Shown: positions 28,148 through 37,564 of the stretch, in pieces
Position numbering within the stretch: position 1 is the first letter of the stretch
How the letters are laid out: each line of letters opens with the position of its first letter
Origin: Bacteroidota bacterium
GTDB lineage: Bacteria; Bacteroidota; Bacteroidia; Flavobacteriales_D; Crocinitomicaceae
Direction of reading: 5' to 3'
Assembly (NCBI GenBank): GCA_016192075.1
Contig: JACPUU010000012.1
Location: 620,001-684,000 of the forward strand
DNA length: 64,000 nucleotides
Program-made: the position numbers and the translations under genes
The notes under the pieces: generated by a model
Database searches by the model: none
Seen by the model: only the letters and a program-made list of their open reading frames with translations
What the model was told of the DNA's origin: nothing

Positions 28148-29896
28148 TTAATTTATTTTTACAAGTGATCCTTTCACTGATGCAATGGCATCGGTTGTTA
28201 TTTCAGCCCCGGCACTACCCTCAGCACTGAATTTGGCTGAAGCAGACTGGGCAACATTAACCCCTTTGATGTTTACATCACCTTTTGCCTCAAGCATTAT
28301 GTCCTTGGCACTTTTGATAGCAATTCCGTCTTTAGAAAGTTCTATCGAATTTTTATTTTCGTCGGTAAAGGTTAATCCCTTGGCATCGTCACTTAAGATT
28401 ATTGAATTTCCATTAGGTGTTTCAAGCGTTATGCTGATCTTATCGTCATCAAACATGAGTTTTATGCCGCTGCGTGTCACAAATCCTTTTTCATGGTTGT
28501 CATCTGTTGCAACAACAGGAGCCGGTTTAGCACTGCTATTGAGCATGCCCAGAATAACCGGATGCCGGGGATCATCATTTAAAAACCCAAGAATAACTTC
28601 ATCACCAATTTCAGGGCGAAAAAATGAGCCCCTGTTTTCACCTGCATCAAGTGATGCTACCCGTGCCCAGATTCCATCATCCTGCGAATTCATGAGAGGC
28701 ATTTTTACCAGCACCCTGTCTTCACCATCAGGATCATCACCCAACTGCGAAACAATGCCTATTTGTAAACCTGAAATTCCAGGAACCAGGCCTGATGCCG
28801 GTGTATCAATGATGTCTTCTTCTTTCGAAAACCATTTCTCTTTTAACCCAAATTGAATATCGGTATACCACACGCCTTTGGATAAAGTATGCCCGACTGC
28901 TGATACAAAAACATTCCCGTTAAAGTTTTTTCCCACTCCCCTGAGCTCTACTACGTCGCCGGGGTTAACATCCGGAAATCCCTGAATTTTTATACTTCCT
29001 CTTATTTTTGAAAGCCGGCTTTTGAGCATTTGCGCATCAGCCCATGCCTGTAATTCTTCATCTTTGATGCGCCCGCAATGTTTTAGTTCAAACACGGCAA
29101 GCTCAAGAATGGAAGATAAATCACTCCCCTTCAGCACTCCCTGTTTTTCAACCTTTGGTTCTACCGCTTCTGCCTCAAGCAGTTCAAGAGCAGAATAATC
29201 CCACGAGGTAGAAGTGACAGATGCATATTGCGTTTTTACATCAATTTCAGATTCCATTTGTACAATTGAATCACCATAAATCGGATTCACAACCGGATCC
29301 TGATCCAGATCGGGCGAAAACACCCGTAACAAGCCATCTTGCGCAACAACGAGTTTCCCGTTTTTTTCAGCCCGGGTTACAATAAAGTCCCAATCGGTTG
29401 AATAAAACTGAACCATCTCATCATGTGTAAGATCTGTCGCTTCTATATCAGTATCCAAACCATATTCATCTGCAATTTCTTTTATTATATCGCTATCTGT
29501 AGAACTAAAAAAGTACTTATTCTTTCTGCCAATTGTGAGTTTTACAGACGCGTCTCTCAGTTCAAGCGAAAGAACTGAGGGCATTCCTGTTTTTGCCTTA
29601 ATGGATTGTTTGGAAATGATTCCTTTGAAAATACTGGATTCATTGGATGCATACCCCGCCTGAATTTCGAGCTCTTTGCCGGGTTGAAATTCTTCTGCTT
29701 CACTTAACAGAAAAGTTTCTGCAGCAGCATCGCCGTCATGAAGAATAAGTTCAGCACAGACAATTTTATTCACCTCTTTCATAACCCAGACCGATATGAC
29801 CGAATAAACCTGGTTAATAGGCTCACCACCTGAAAGCACTGTAAATGTTATATTATCTACAGGGCCTGAAGTAGGTATTTGCCGTTCGTTGCTCAT
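28148..29896 (-). CDS. eCIS spike protein (Pvc8-like, VgrG/gp5 family)
   Basis: This 582-residue spike has a gp27-like hub region followed by the gp5-type OB fold near residues 380-450, recognisable from 'IGIVSQLGDDPDGEDRVLVK' and 'GDEVILGFLNDDPRHPVILG'. A beta-helical needle with repeated 'NSIELSKDGIAIKSAKDIML' type strands completes it. It forms the central puncturing trimer under the tube and carries the PAAR tip encoded next. No effector domain is fused at its C-terminus. Confidence 0.92.
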   Translation of the reverse strand: MSNERQIPTSGPVDNITFTVLSGGEPINQVYSVISVWVMKEVNKIVCAELILHDGDAAAETFLLSEAEEFQPGKELEIQAGYASNESSIFKGIISKQSIKAKTGMPSVLSLELRDASVKLTIGRKNKYFFSSTDSDIIKEIADEYGLDTDIEATDLTHDEMVQFYSTDWDFIVTRAEKNGKLVVAQDGLLRVFSPDLDQDPVVNPIYGDSIVQMESEIDVKTQYASVTSTSWDYSALELLEAEAVEPKVEKQGVLKGSDLSSILELAVFELKHCGRIKDEELQAWADAQMLKSRLSKIRGSIKIQGFPDVNPGDVVELRGVGKNFNGNVFVSAVGHTLSKGVWYTDIQFGLKEKWFSKEEDIIDTPASGLVPGISGLQIGIVSQLGDDPDGEDRVLVKMPLMNSQDDGIWARVASLDAGENRGSFFRPEIGDEVILGFLNDDPRHPVILGMLNSSAKPAPVVATDDNHEKGFVTRSGIKLMFDDDKISITLETPNGNSIILSDDAKGLTFTDENKNSIELSKDGIAIKSAKDIMLEAKGDVNIKGVNVAQSASAKFSAEGSAGAEITTDAIASVKGSLVKIN

Positions 29897-29904
29897 GTGC
29901 TGAT

Positions 29905-30594
29905 TTAATTGGTTGATTTATCCAAAGGCGGAAAAATGAGATTTGTTCCGGCCTTGATTTTTCTGAAATTGTTTAGCCTGTTAAACTTTGCAACTTCAAA
30001 ATAAAGTGATGTATTTTTGCCATAAACCTGGTTTGTCATTAAGGCAATTTTGTCTCCTTCCAGTGATGTTTTTAAATGAGAAAGGTCAGGTGAATTCTTT
30101 TTTTCTTTTTTAACAATCAGTTCCTGGTCAGGGCTGCGTTTAAACGATGCTGTAATTTTTGCACGGATAGGTGTACCATCTTTTTTAAACAGGGTATATG
30201 ATATATCTGCGCTTTCCAGTACGCATTCAAAAATGAATTTTCCCCACCCGATTATTAAATAGGGTGGTTTGTGTGTATCCGGCACAATTCTTACACACAC
30301 ATCCAAAAACTTCTCCACCTCTGCCATAACATCTACCGGCTTTATTTCCGGTCCGGTCACCCCTGTTCCATCAAGTGTAAACTCGCAGTCAAATACTTCT
30401 TCACCAATTTTGCTGAATTTTGGAGGGCGCTGCCCTGCACCATGCTCTTTATTCTCTTCATATTCAAGCGCAATCTTGCGGTCAAACGTAATAGGATTGA
30501 ACATGACAACAAATGGTTCACCCAAACTATCATCACGTTTGGGATCCTTGTATCGTTCTATGGTGAGCTTTTCATATTTTTTATTTTCAGCCAT
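29905..30594 (-). CDS. eCIS LysM hub protein (Pvc7-like)
   Basis: This 229-residue protein has an N-terminal CIS-tube domain, with 'FNPITFDRKIALEYEENKEH' near residue 32, and a C-terminal LysM-like region, 'TSLYFEVAKFNRLNNFRKI' near 200. In eCIS particles this protein joins the tube to the spike hub. It lies 1 base after the stop of the DUF5908 gene and 8 bases before the spike gene. Confidence 0.88.
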   Translation of the reverse strand: MAENKKYEKLTIERYKDPKRDDSLGEPFVVMFNPITFDRKIALEYEENKEHGAGQRPPKFSKIGEEVFDCEFTLDGTGVTGPEIKPVDVMAEVEKFLDVCVRIVPDTHKPPYLIIGWGKFIFECVLESADISYTLFKKDGTPIRAKITASFKRSPDQELIVKKEKKNSPDLSHLKTSLEGDKIALMTNQVYGKNTSLYFEVAKFNRLNNFRKIKAGTNLIFPPLDKSTN

Positions 30595-30595
30595 A

Positions 30596-30757
30596 CTAAC
30601 GCTCTTTGTTGTATTTCAAAATCTCCATTACCTTATCAACACATTCACGTATCAATTCTTCTTTAGCAGAAGAGTCTTTACCGCTGTTGCCCTTACCTTC
30701 GTTTTTATTTTCACTTACCGTGGTTTTAATAACCAACTCTCTTATTTCTATTGCCAT
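30596..30757 (-). CDS. DUF5908 small eCIS protein (Pvc6 position)
   Basis: This 53-residue gene is easy to miss. It starts at ATG 30757 ('MAIEIRELVIKTTVSEN'), has a Lys/Asn/Gly linker, and ends in the helix 'EELIRECVDKVMEILKYNKE'. The N-terminus matches the DUF5908 pattern (M-x-I-E-I-R-E-L-x-I-K). It fits exactly between the tube-initiator and Pvc7-like genes, with 2- and 1-base spacers. The role of DUF5908 is unknown, but these proteins recur in eCIS loci. Confidence 0.85.
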   Translation of the reverse strand: MAIEIRELVIKTTVSENKNEGKGNSGKDSSAKEELIRECVDKVMEILKYNKER

Positions 30758-30759
30758 GG

Positions 30760-31260
30760 TTACCCCTTTCTATAAGTAAAATGTGAATAGGCAAGCTCAA
30801 GTGTTTCAATCACCAGCGCATTTTCCTGCGCTTTAAAATCAGAGACAGACCACTTAACCGGCCAGGCATTTTTAAATTGCCATGATGCGAGTGATTTTTT
30901 ATTTTCATCGAGCAAAATCACTGTTACCGTAGCCGGTGTAAAAAGAAAATTCTCAATGGCATCTGTAATCCAGATCATCAATGCCGTATCTGTAAGCATG
31001 CCTCTTTTAAGAACCAGGTTTTCATATTTTGCACGGGTGGGTAAGCGGTGAGAATATCCGTTTAAACCACCCTCATCCAATGTTTCAATACCCAATTCCA
31101 TGCTGAGGCCGGTTACCTCCTGAAACCGCACATCTTTGCCTGACTGAATCGGGGGCACCTCTGGTTTGGGTGCTTTCGGGTCGTCCGGATTTGGTTTAGT
31201 AGGAATATCTTCAAATTCAACCCTGAAACGAAAACCTAATGGAATTTTATATTCTGGCAT
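30760..31260 (-). CDS. eCIS tube-initiator-like protein (Pvc5-like)
   Basis: This 166-residue member of the gp19/Hcp-like tube family carries a Pro-rich insert ('NPDDPKAPKPEVPPIQSG', about residues 23-40) and family motifs 'FQEVTGLSMELGIETLDEGG' and 'LKRGMLTDTALMIWITDAIE'. Divergent tube proteins near the baseplate genes usually form the first rings that dock the tube on the hub. It precedes the DUF5908 gene by 2 bases. Confidence 0.85.
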   Translation of the reverse strand: MPEYKIPLGFRFRVEFEDIPTKPNPDDPKAPKPEVPPIQSGKDVRFQEVTGLSMELGIETLDEGGLNGYSHRLPTRAKYENLVLKRGMLTDTALMIWITDAIENFLFTPATVTVILLDENKKSLASWQFKNAWPVKWSVSDFKAQENALVIETLELAYSHFTYRKG

Positions 31261-31287
31261 ATTCCTGAACTTTTAAGTTTATTTGGA

Positions 31288-31791
31288 CTACGCATTCTCA
31301 TGCTTAATGGTCATTCCCTCATGTGTAAGCTCTATACTTTCAACCGCAACCTCATTGCTGTCACCTTTCATGGAAGGGCCTTCTATTTTAACCGGCCATG
31401 CGCGGTTCAATACCCATGTCACCCGGGGTTTATTATCTTCACCAAGAAGTTTGATGGTTACATTGGATTTAAATTTTTCGTCGTCATTTAAGTTGCTCAC
31501 CTTTACCCACCAGTCATAAAACTCATTATTGCCATGAAAAATGCCGCGCTTTAATGTGACGTTGGCATCTTTGCGCATACCGGCAATTTTTTGGGTAGCA
31601 TAGACTTCAGAAAAACCATCACGGTATTCAAGCATTTGTATTTCCTGGTTAAGCCCGGTTACTTCAGTAAAAGACCCATTTACAATATCCCCGTTGTCAA
31701 CGTTCCATTCCACCAAAAAATAAAACCCGGCTAAAGGGTATTCTCCTTTAGGGCTGGGTGTAACCCGCGTTATAATACTTGAGAGTGGCAT
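31288..31791 (-). CDS. eCIS tube-family protein (second, near baseplate genes)
   Basis: This 167-residue tube-fold protein has 'FTEVTGLNQEIQMLEYRDG' near residue 41, 'VTLKRGIFHGNNEFYDWW' near 77, and 'GDSNEVAVESIELTHEGM' near the end. It is closer to the main tube protein at 34643-35077 than to its Pvc5-like neighbour. It probably forms an adaptor ring between main tube and initiator, or an alternative tube subunit. Confidence 0.85.
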   Translation of the reverse strand: MPLSSIITRVTPSPKGEYPLAGFYFLVEWNVDNGDIVNGSFTEVTGLNQEIQMLEYRDGFSEVYATQKIAGMRKDANVTLKRGIFHGNNEFYDWWVKVSNLNDDEKFKSNVTIKLLGEDNKPRVTWVLNRAWPVKIEGPSMKGDSNEVAVESIELTHEGMTIKHENA

Positions 31792-31811
31792 ACACTAGAT
31801 GAATAAAAAAA

Positions 31812-33224
31812 TCAGGCTTCCTGAAGCTTGTGTGAAAAACGAAGTACAATAAATTCGGCAGGTCTTACGGCTGCAACACCAATGTCAACAATCAGGTTAC
31901 CATCGAGTATATCCTGCGAAGTCATGGTAGAGCCCAAACCACAGTTCACAAAAAAGGCCTGTTGTGGCGTTGCACCGGCAAAGGCACCTTGCCGCCATAA
32001 TACAGTCAGAAAATTTTCACACATGTTTTTTACACGCAGCCAGGTATTGGCATCATTCGGTTCAAAAACAATTGCCTGTGTTGCTTTTTCAATAGATTCC
32101 TCAACCATAATGAAAAGCCTGCGCACTGGTACGTATCTCCATTCGGCGCTGTTGCCATCCAGGGTGCGTGATCCCCATACCATAATTCCTTTTCCGGTAA
32201 ACGACCGGATGGCATTGATGGATTTACCGGATGTTGCATCAACATTCATCCCGTCCTGTTCTTCATCGGTCAGGCGGATGCTGGGTGAAATAACTGAACT
32301 CAGACTGACATTGGCGGGGGCTTTCCAAACACCCCGGGTGCGGTCAACCGAGGCATACACTCCGGCAATTGCAGCACTTGGCGGAAGCTGCATCAGATCG
32401 TCATCAAAACCTTTTGAGGCAATATAGTCAAGTACCTGCTGTGTTGTAAATGCAGTTATATCTGTACCAATAGCTGCCGCTAATGTTTTGCGCGTTGTAT
32501 TATCATCCAGCTCCACATAGATGAGTGTCGGGACTAATCCTTCATACTGATAAGACAGTGTTGAGTTTAACCGTGGATAATAAACCGCACCGTATTTCAG
32601 ATTTTGATTTCCGGTATTATCACGGGTATCACTTATTTCATCATCGTGATCACTATTTGGGAATGTATCCAGAATTGAAAAACGATCTTGCAATTTGGCA
32701 CACTGTGCAAGCATGGCAACTGTAATTTCTCCCCAACCGGTTACTCCAAGACTGGTCTCCAGAGAGGCTTCAGGAATTACCAGCAAAGTTGGCTCGTCTT
32801 CAAATTCGAGCAAATCCATGGCTGTTATCAAATCGTCTTTATCAACCTGTATTGCACTGATTCCCGGATAAACGCCTGCTGACACAACGTAACAAGGGCC
32901 GCCGCCGTTGTTAAAATACATTTTCATGCAATAGTATAAAACGTGAACAGCGCCGAATTTCACAACATCTTCCAAAACATCATTGTCTGGTAATGTTGGC
33001 CCCGGGACGGTGGTATTGAATTTTACGAGCAATCGTTTATCGGGTCCGCCAAAAATAGTTTCATATTCAAGCATAGAGGTAATGCGCACAGGTTCATTGG
33101 GTGACGGAATTTTTTCGGTATAGCCCACAAAAGCAGGAATGCCGGTAGCTACTTGTGCAACGGTAGCAGGTAAGAGGTTAATTTCCTCAATAAAAACACC
33201 CGGTGTTTTATATGTTGATGCCAT
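31812..33224 (-). CDS. eCIS sheath protein 3 (Pvc2/3/4 family)
   Basis: This 470-residue contractile sheath subunit has an N-terminus 'KTPGVFIEEINLLPATVAQV', a conserved core 'DRTRGVWKAPANVSLSSV', and a C-terminal 'VRPAEFIVLRFSHKLQEA' that makes the extended strand exchanged between subunits. It is the third of three sheath paralogues in the operon. Multiple sheath paralogues are normal in PVC-type systems, where minor forms sit at the baseplate end. Confidence 0.92.
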   Translation of the reverse strand: MASTYKTPGVFIEEINLLPATVAQVATGIPAFVGYTEKIPSPNEPVRITSMLEYETIFGGPDKRLLVKFNTTVPGPTLPDNDVLEDVVKFGAVHVLYYCMKMYFNNGGGPCYVVSAGVYPGISAIQVDKDDLITAMDLLEFEDEPTLLVIPEASLETSLGVTGWGEITVAMLAQCAKLQDRFSILDTFPNSDHDDEISDTRDNTGNQNLKYGAVYYPRLNSTLSYQYEGLVPTLIYVELDDNTTRKTLAAAIGTDITAFTTQQVLDYIASKGFDDDLMQLPPSAAIAGVYASVDRTRGVWKAPANVSLSSVISPSIRLTDEEQDGMNVDATSGKSINAIRSFTGKGIMVWGSRTLDGNSAEWRYVPVRRLFIMVEESIEKATQAIVFEPNDANTWLRVKNMCENFLTVLWRQGAFAGATPQQAFFVNCGLGSTMTSQDILDGNLIVDIGVAAVRPAEFIVLRFSHKLQEA

Positions 33225-33254
33225 AATGTTTTAGTTAATTTTTGTTAGTTAGAA

Positions 33255-34613
33255 TCACGATTCCTGAAGCTTGTGCGAAAAACGAAGAATGATAAACTCT
33301 GCCGGGCGTACCGCTGCCATTCCAATTTCAATAATCAGGTTACCCTCCAGAATATCTTGCGGAATCATGGTTTCACCAAGCCCCACTTTTACAAAAAAAG
33401 CATCTTCGGGTTTGGCTCCGGCCAACGCGCCCTGCCGCCAAAGTGTCGTCAGAAAATTTTCAACGGTACCACGCACTTTTACCCAGGTGTTGGAATCATT
33501 GCTTTCAAAAACAACATTCTCGGTTGCCTTTTTGATAGACTCTTCAACAAAATTAAAGAGCCTGCGTACCGGAATGTATTTCCATTCTGCATCATTTCCG
33601 GCCAGTGTACGTGAGCCCCAAACCAAGGTGCCTTTGCCAGTAAAAGAACGAATGGCATTGATGGACTTACCTCCGGTAACATCTACGTTCATGTTTTCCT
33701 GAATTTCATCGGTAATTTTTTTGTCGGGTTTCACCACTGCATTTAAGCTGATATTTGCGGGTGCTTTCCAAACACCCCGTGTGCGATCGACTGTGGCATA
33801 AATTCCGGCAACGGCTGCAGAAGGAGGAATCAGCACGCCTAAATTATTAATGAGTGCAATGGCCTGATTAGCGACAGCATTACTTACCGCACCAAGATTT
33901 AATCCGTTTAACGCTCCCCCGCTGAATACAACACTTGCATTTGTGTAATTATACGTGAGAATTGTTTGTATCCAGGGAAAATAAGCCGCTCCATATTTTA
34001 AATTCTGCGTCCCGATGGTTGTTCTGAACGTGCCGTGAGGAGTACTCGTATTGGGTAAAATATCAGAGTCACGGTTTAAATCCATGATAACAAAACGATC
34101 TTTCAGCAGTTCACATTGAGCGAGCGCTTCTGAATAAAGAACATATTTATTGGAATCTGTCAATGCAACAGCATCCGGAAAAACAATCAGGGTTGGTTCA
34201 TCTTCTTTAACCAGAAATCTCAACCCCTTTGAAGTGATTGAATTATCCATATCACTTTTTTGCGGCGTACTGGTATAATCGCCGGTTGAAAGAATGTAGC
34301 AGGGGCCACCGCCATTGGCAAAATACAACTGCAGTGCATGGTACATTCGAAAAGGTGACTGCGGATTGGTTACCACTGCCGAGACTGGCAGATCTGTCGT
34401 TGTATCACAGTTAATGGTTATCGCTTGTACGGGTGCATCACCAAACAGCTGAACATATTCTACAAAAGAAGTGATCCGGGTAGGAGTTCCGGCAAGGGTG
34501 GCTATTTCAGTATAACCAATAAATGCCGGTATGGCAGTTGAAACAGGAGCTACAGATGCAGGGAGCGTTGAAATCTCCTCCACATGCGTTCCGGGAGTTA
34601 AATAAATGGCCAT
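33255..34613 (-). CDS. eCIS sheath protein 2 (Pvc2/3/4 family)
   Basis: This 452-residue sheath subunit begins 'YLTPGTHVEEISTLPASVAP', contains 'DRTRGVWKAPANISLNAVV' and 'GTLVWGSRTLAGNDAEWKY', and ends 'RPAEFIILRFSHKLQES'. It is closest in layout to its two paralogues and probably differs from them in ring position. The gene is 30 bases before sheath 3 and 29 bases after the main tube gene. Confidence 0.92.
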   Translation of the reverse strand: MAIYLTPGTHVEEISTLPASVAPVSTAIPAFIGYTEIATLAGTPTRITSFVEYVQLFGDAPVQAITINCDTTTDLPVSAVVTNPQSPFRMYHALQLYFANGGGPCYILSTGDYTSTPQKSDMDNSITSKGLRFLVKEDEPTLIVFPDAVALTDSNKYVLYSEALAQCELLKDRFVIMDLNRDSDILPNTSTPHGTFRTTIGTQNLKYGAAYFPWIQTILTYNYTNASVVFSGGALNGLNLGAVSNAVANQAIALINNLGVLIPPSAAVAGIYATVDRTRGVWKAPANISLNAVVKPDKKITDEIQENMNVDVTGGKSINAIRSFTGKGTLVWGSRTLAGNDAEWKYIPVRRLFNFVEESIKKATENVVFESNDSNTWVKVRGTVENFLTTLWRQGALAGAKPEDAFFVKVGLGETMIPQDILEGNLIIEIGMAAVRPAEFIILRFSHKLQES

Positions 34614-34642
34614 GTTTTTTTTATTTAGTGACTAATAAACTA

Positions 34643-35077
34643 CTAACCGATATTGTCTACCGTTATTCCCTCATGTTGAATGGTGATTGATTCAACCGCA
34701 ATTTCATTACCATCACCTTTCAGCGTGGGGCCTTCAACCTTAGATGCCCAGGCATTTTTTACTTTCCAGATCATTACCGGCACATGCTGTTCATTGAGCA
34801 GGCTTATGGTCAGATCACGCCGTTCTACAATATTGAGTGAGGCGGTATTCCACCACTCATAAAACTGGTTATCTCCCGGAAAAATTCCTTTTTTCATCGT
34901 GATCTCCGTAAATTTTTTCAGTCCCGGTTGTTTGATAGTCTGAAACTCTGGTTGGGCGCCTCCCCGGTACTCCATCATCTGAACTTCTACGTTGAGGCCT
35001 GAAATCTCTGAGAAGGAAACAGGTCCGGCTCCATCAACAATGAAATGAAACGCCGGCATTGCATATTCTACTGCCAT
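34643..35077 (-). CDS. eCIS main tube protein (Pvc1-like)
   Basis: This 144-residue gp19-family tube protein is compact and without inserts. Motifs are 'FSEISGLNVEVQMMEYRGG' near residue 21, 'MKKGIFPGDNQFYEWWNT' near 61, and 'GDGNEIAVESITIQHEGI' near 124. Hexamers of this fold stack to make the inner tube that carries cargo. Its position between two sheath genes and its short length make it the best candidate for the main tube subunit. Confidence 0.9.
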   Translation of the reverse strand: MAVEYAMPAFHFIVDGAGPVSFSEISGLNVEVQMMEYRGGAQPEFQTIKQPGLKKFTEITMKKGIFPGDNQFYEWWNTASLNIVERRDLTISLLNEQHVPVMIWKVKNAWASKVEGPTLKGDGNEIAVESITIQHEGITVDNIG

Positions 35078-35129
35078 AATTTTTTGTTTTTGTTTTTAAG
35101 TTATGTTTAGTTAATTGTTTTGATTTTGC

Positions 35130-36503
35130 TTATGAAACCTGGAGTTTGTGTGAAAACCGGAGAACAATGAATTCTGCCGGCCTTACTGCAGCCATGCCTA
35201 CGTCAATAATCAGGTTTCCATCCAGTATATCCTGGGCTGACATTGTTTCACCAAGCCCTACTTTGACAAAAAAGGCATTTTCAGGTTTTGCTCCCGCAAG
35301 GGCTCCCTGCCGCCAAAGTGTGGTCAGGTAATTTTCAATCATGCCTTTTACACGAACCCAGGTATTGGCATCGTTAGGTTCAAAGACCACAAATTCGGTA
35401 GCCTTACTGATTGATTCTTCAACCGTAATAAACAATCGTCTCACCGGAACATAACGCCATTCATTATCGTTACCAGCCAGCGTTCTTGCTCCCCAAACCA
35501 AAACACCTTTACCCGTAAACAAGCGAATTGCGTTGATTGATTTTCCGGCATCCGCATTCACATTGAGCGGTTGTTGATCTTCATCATTAATTTTTATAGT
35601 GGCAGAAGTAACTAAATTCAAACCAATGTTTGCCGGGGCATGCCAGACTCCTTTTGTACGGTCTACATAGGCATAAACACCGGCAATTGCACCTCCCGGA
35701 GGCATTACAATCAATTGTGACTGAACCGCTTCACGGGTTTCTGCTAAAAGCGGACTCAATGCATTGGATATTGGCGTTGTCGGAGATACTTCTGCTGCCG
35801 CCAGAGCAATTGCATCGTCAAGTGTCAAACCTCCCAGCGGAGCAGGACCTGAAAATACCACCGCCGAATCAGGATATGTAAGACTTGTATTTAACCAGGG
35901 GTAATAAGCTGCACCGTATTTAAGATCAGGCGAGGTAACTGCACTCCGGAACGTACTGGCATCAGAACCAATGGTTGTATTGGTTGCCAGATCCATAATA
36001 ACAAACCGGTCTTTCAGTAATGCACTTTGTGCAAGTGCAGCATTCATTGCTGTGCCATAACCAGAGGTGAGACTGACAGCATCTGCAATATAAATGAGCG
36101 TCGGTTCATCTTCACGCACCAGCAGCGTATCCAATACACCTGTTGCGCCTACCAGGTCAGCTAAATCTACTTTAGGTGTACTGACCTTGTATGCTCCTGC
36201 TGAAACAATCCAGCAGGGGCCACCGCCGTTGCCAAAATACAGCAGCATGGAGTAATAGAGTTTATATGCTGAATTCGTATTCGGGGCTACCGTTACATTA
36301 ACGCCAATTGTGGCAACAATGCTTACTGCAGGTCCGCCAAAAACTTCTACAAACTGAGTCATTGAAGTAATACGCCTGGGTTCAGTAACAAGATTTTCAG
36401 TATAACCAATAAATGCAGGAATAGCCGTTGCAACCTGTGCAACAGAAGCAGGAAGCTTGGTAATTTCCTCGACATATACGCCCGGTGTTTTAAATGTTGC
36501 CAT
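35130..36503 (-). CDS. eCIS sheath protein 1 (Pvc2/3/4 family)
   Basis: This 457-residue sheath subunit begins 'FKTPGVYVEEITKLPASVAQ', has core 'DRTKGVWHAPANIGLNLVT' and 'GVLVWGARTLAGNDNEWRY', and ends 'RPAEFIVLRFSHKLQVS'. It is the first sheath gene of the operon and directly precedes the main tube gene, so it is the most likely major sheath subunit. Confidence 0.92.
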   Translation of the reverse strand: MATFKTPGVYVEEITKLPASVAQVATAIPAFIGYTENLVTEPRRITSMTQFVEVFGGPAVSIVATIGVNVTVAPNTNSAYKLYYSMLLYFGNGGGPCWIVSAGAYKVSTPKVDLADLVGATGVLDTLLVREDEPTLIYIADAVSLTSGYGTAMNAALAQSALLKDRFVIMDLATNTTIGSDASTFRSAVTSPDLKYGAAYYPWLNTSLTYPDSAVVFSGPAPLGGLTLDDAIALAAAEVSPTTPISNALSPLLAETREAVQSQLIVMPPGGAIAGVYAYVDRTKGVWHAPANIGLNLVTSATIKINDEDQQPLNVNADAGKSINAIRLFTGKGVLVWGARTLAGNDNEWRYVPVRRLFITVEESISKATEFVVFEPNDANTWVRVKGMIENYLTTLWRQGALAGAKPENAFFVKVGLGETMSAQDILDGNLIIDVGMAAVRPAEFIVLRFSHKLQVS

Positions 36504-36531
36504 ATCTTTTTAGTTTCTATTTAGTTCTGAT

Positions 36532-37563
36532 TTATACAAATACATAAGCCTCTGTTTTAGGCTTTATAATTTCCGGATTCGGAAGATGACGAATCAGCGG
36601 CGGACTTACCTGCCCGTTTTTTCTTAATTCAATGGATGCTTTTTTTGCTTCAGAATAAGCAATTTTTGTGTTTGATTTAATCAGTACAACCCCACCCGCC
36701 GGGTACTGCTCAAGCAATGCACCAATTACATCATTTTCATGATTGGAATAAGGCGGCGAAACCACTGAAAAAACAACCGGTGTTAAACCTGTATCAACCA
36801 CTGTATAAAGGTCGCCGCCAACACCATTTTTTACAACCACAAAATACCGCCAGAAACTTGTTTTACGGGCAAACTCAATTCTGAACGCGTTGCCGGGAAA
36901 AGTGTTTGACGTTTTATAAATCTCAACTATTCCAAAAGCAACACTGGGCTTTAATGCATTGTCAAAATAAAACATGCGTGATTCACCGGTGCTTACATTT
37001 AATGCAAACAGTTCCAGCTTGTATTTTGCATCAGGATATTCGTTTAAATCAAGTTCAACCGAAAAAGCAGGCCCACCTGTCAGTGTTTTTCGCAAAGCAA
37101 CAATTTCAACATTGTCTCTGTCAAAAACACGTAATTCGTCCGGGTTATTGACCGAACTGAAATTGTAGATAAAATGCTTGGGCTGCAAATCAACCAGTTC
37201 TTCTGCCAGCAGATTTCCGCCGGTATTGGAAAAATAAAAGACCTGCGTGTTGCTTGTTTTTACAACCAGATCTGTAAAGTTGAGAAAAGCCGGGTTGGTT
37301 AATTGCAGTATAAACCTGAACCTGACCGAACTGGTTATTGCAGTAAGCGGCACATGGCCTGAATTTATAGATTGATACAAAACCCGGGCGCTTGACACGC
37401 TTTTAAGACCGGGTATCAACGCTGATTTTAAAATGCAGTTATAATTCTTCAGCAACTTCTGAGCGTCAGGCAGCGGCTCAATAACAAAATCTTTGCTTAG
37501 GCCATCCGTATAATACGTATGGCGTAATTCCAGATTAAATAATGTGTCGTAATACCGTCCCAT
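36532..37563 (-). CDS. Unknown eCIS-operon protein, 343 residues
   Basis: I do not recognise a domain. The protein has no signal peptide or membrane segment and looks beta-rich. It starts 'MGRYYDTLFNLELRHTYYTD', contains 'YQSINSGHVPLTAITSSVRF' near residue 63, and ends in 'LPNPEIIKPKTEAYVFV'. It lies 1 base behind the DUF4255 cap gene and 28 bases before sheath 1, so it is probably structural or part of distal-end assembly. A cap adaptor or tube plug, both known from the Algoriphagus eCIS, would fit the position. This is inference only. Confidence 0.7.
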   Translation of the reverse strand: MGRYYDTLFNLELRHTYYTDGLSKDFVIEPLPDAQKLLKNYNCILKSALIPGLKSVSSARVLYQSINSGHVPLTAITSSVRFRFILQLTNPAFLNFTDLVVKTSNTQVFYFSNTGGNLLAEELVDLQPKHFIYNFSSVNNPDELRVFDRDNVEIVALRKTLTGGPAFSVELDLNEYPDAKYKLELFALNVSTGESRMFYFDNALKPSVAFGIVEIYKTSNTFPGNAFRIEFARKTSFWRYFVVVKNGVGGDLYTVVDTGLTPVVFSVVSPPYSNHENDVIGALLEQYPAGGVVLIKSNTKIAYSEAKKASIELRKNGQVSPPLIRHLPNPEIIKPKTEAYVFV

Positions 37564-37564
37564 T

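Noticed and set aside
28185..28856. Plus-strand ORF of 223 codons
   Set aside because: It lies fully inside the spike gene in antisense, shows Ser/Pro-rich shadow composition, and has no recognisable motif.
31828..32427. Plus-strand ORF of 199 codons
   Set aside because: It is antisense to the sheath 3 gene. Related shadows appear behind the other two sheath genes at the same relative place, which shows it follows from the sheath sequence.
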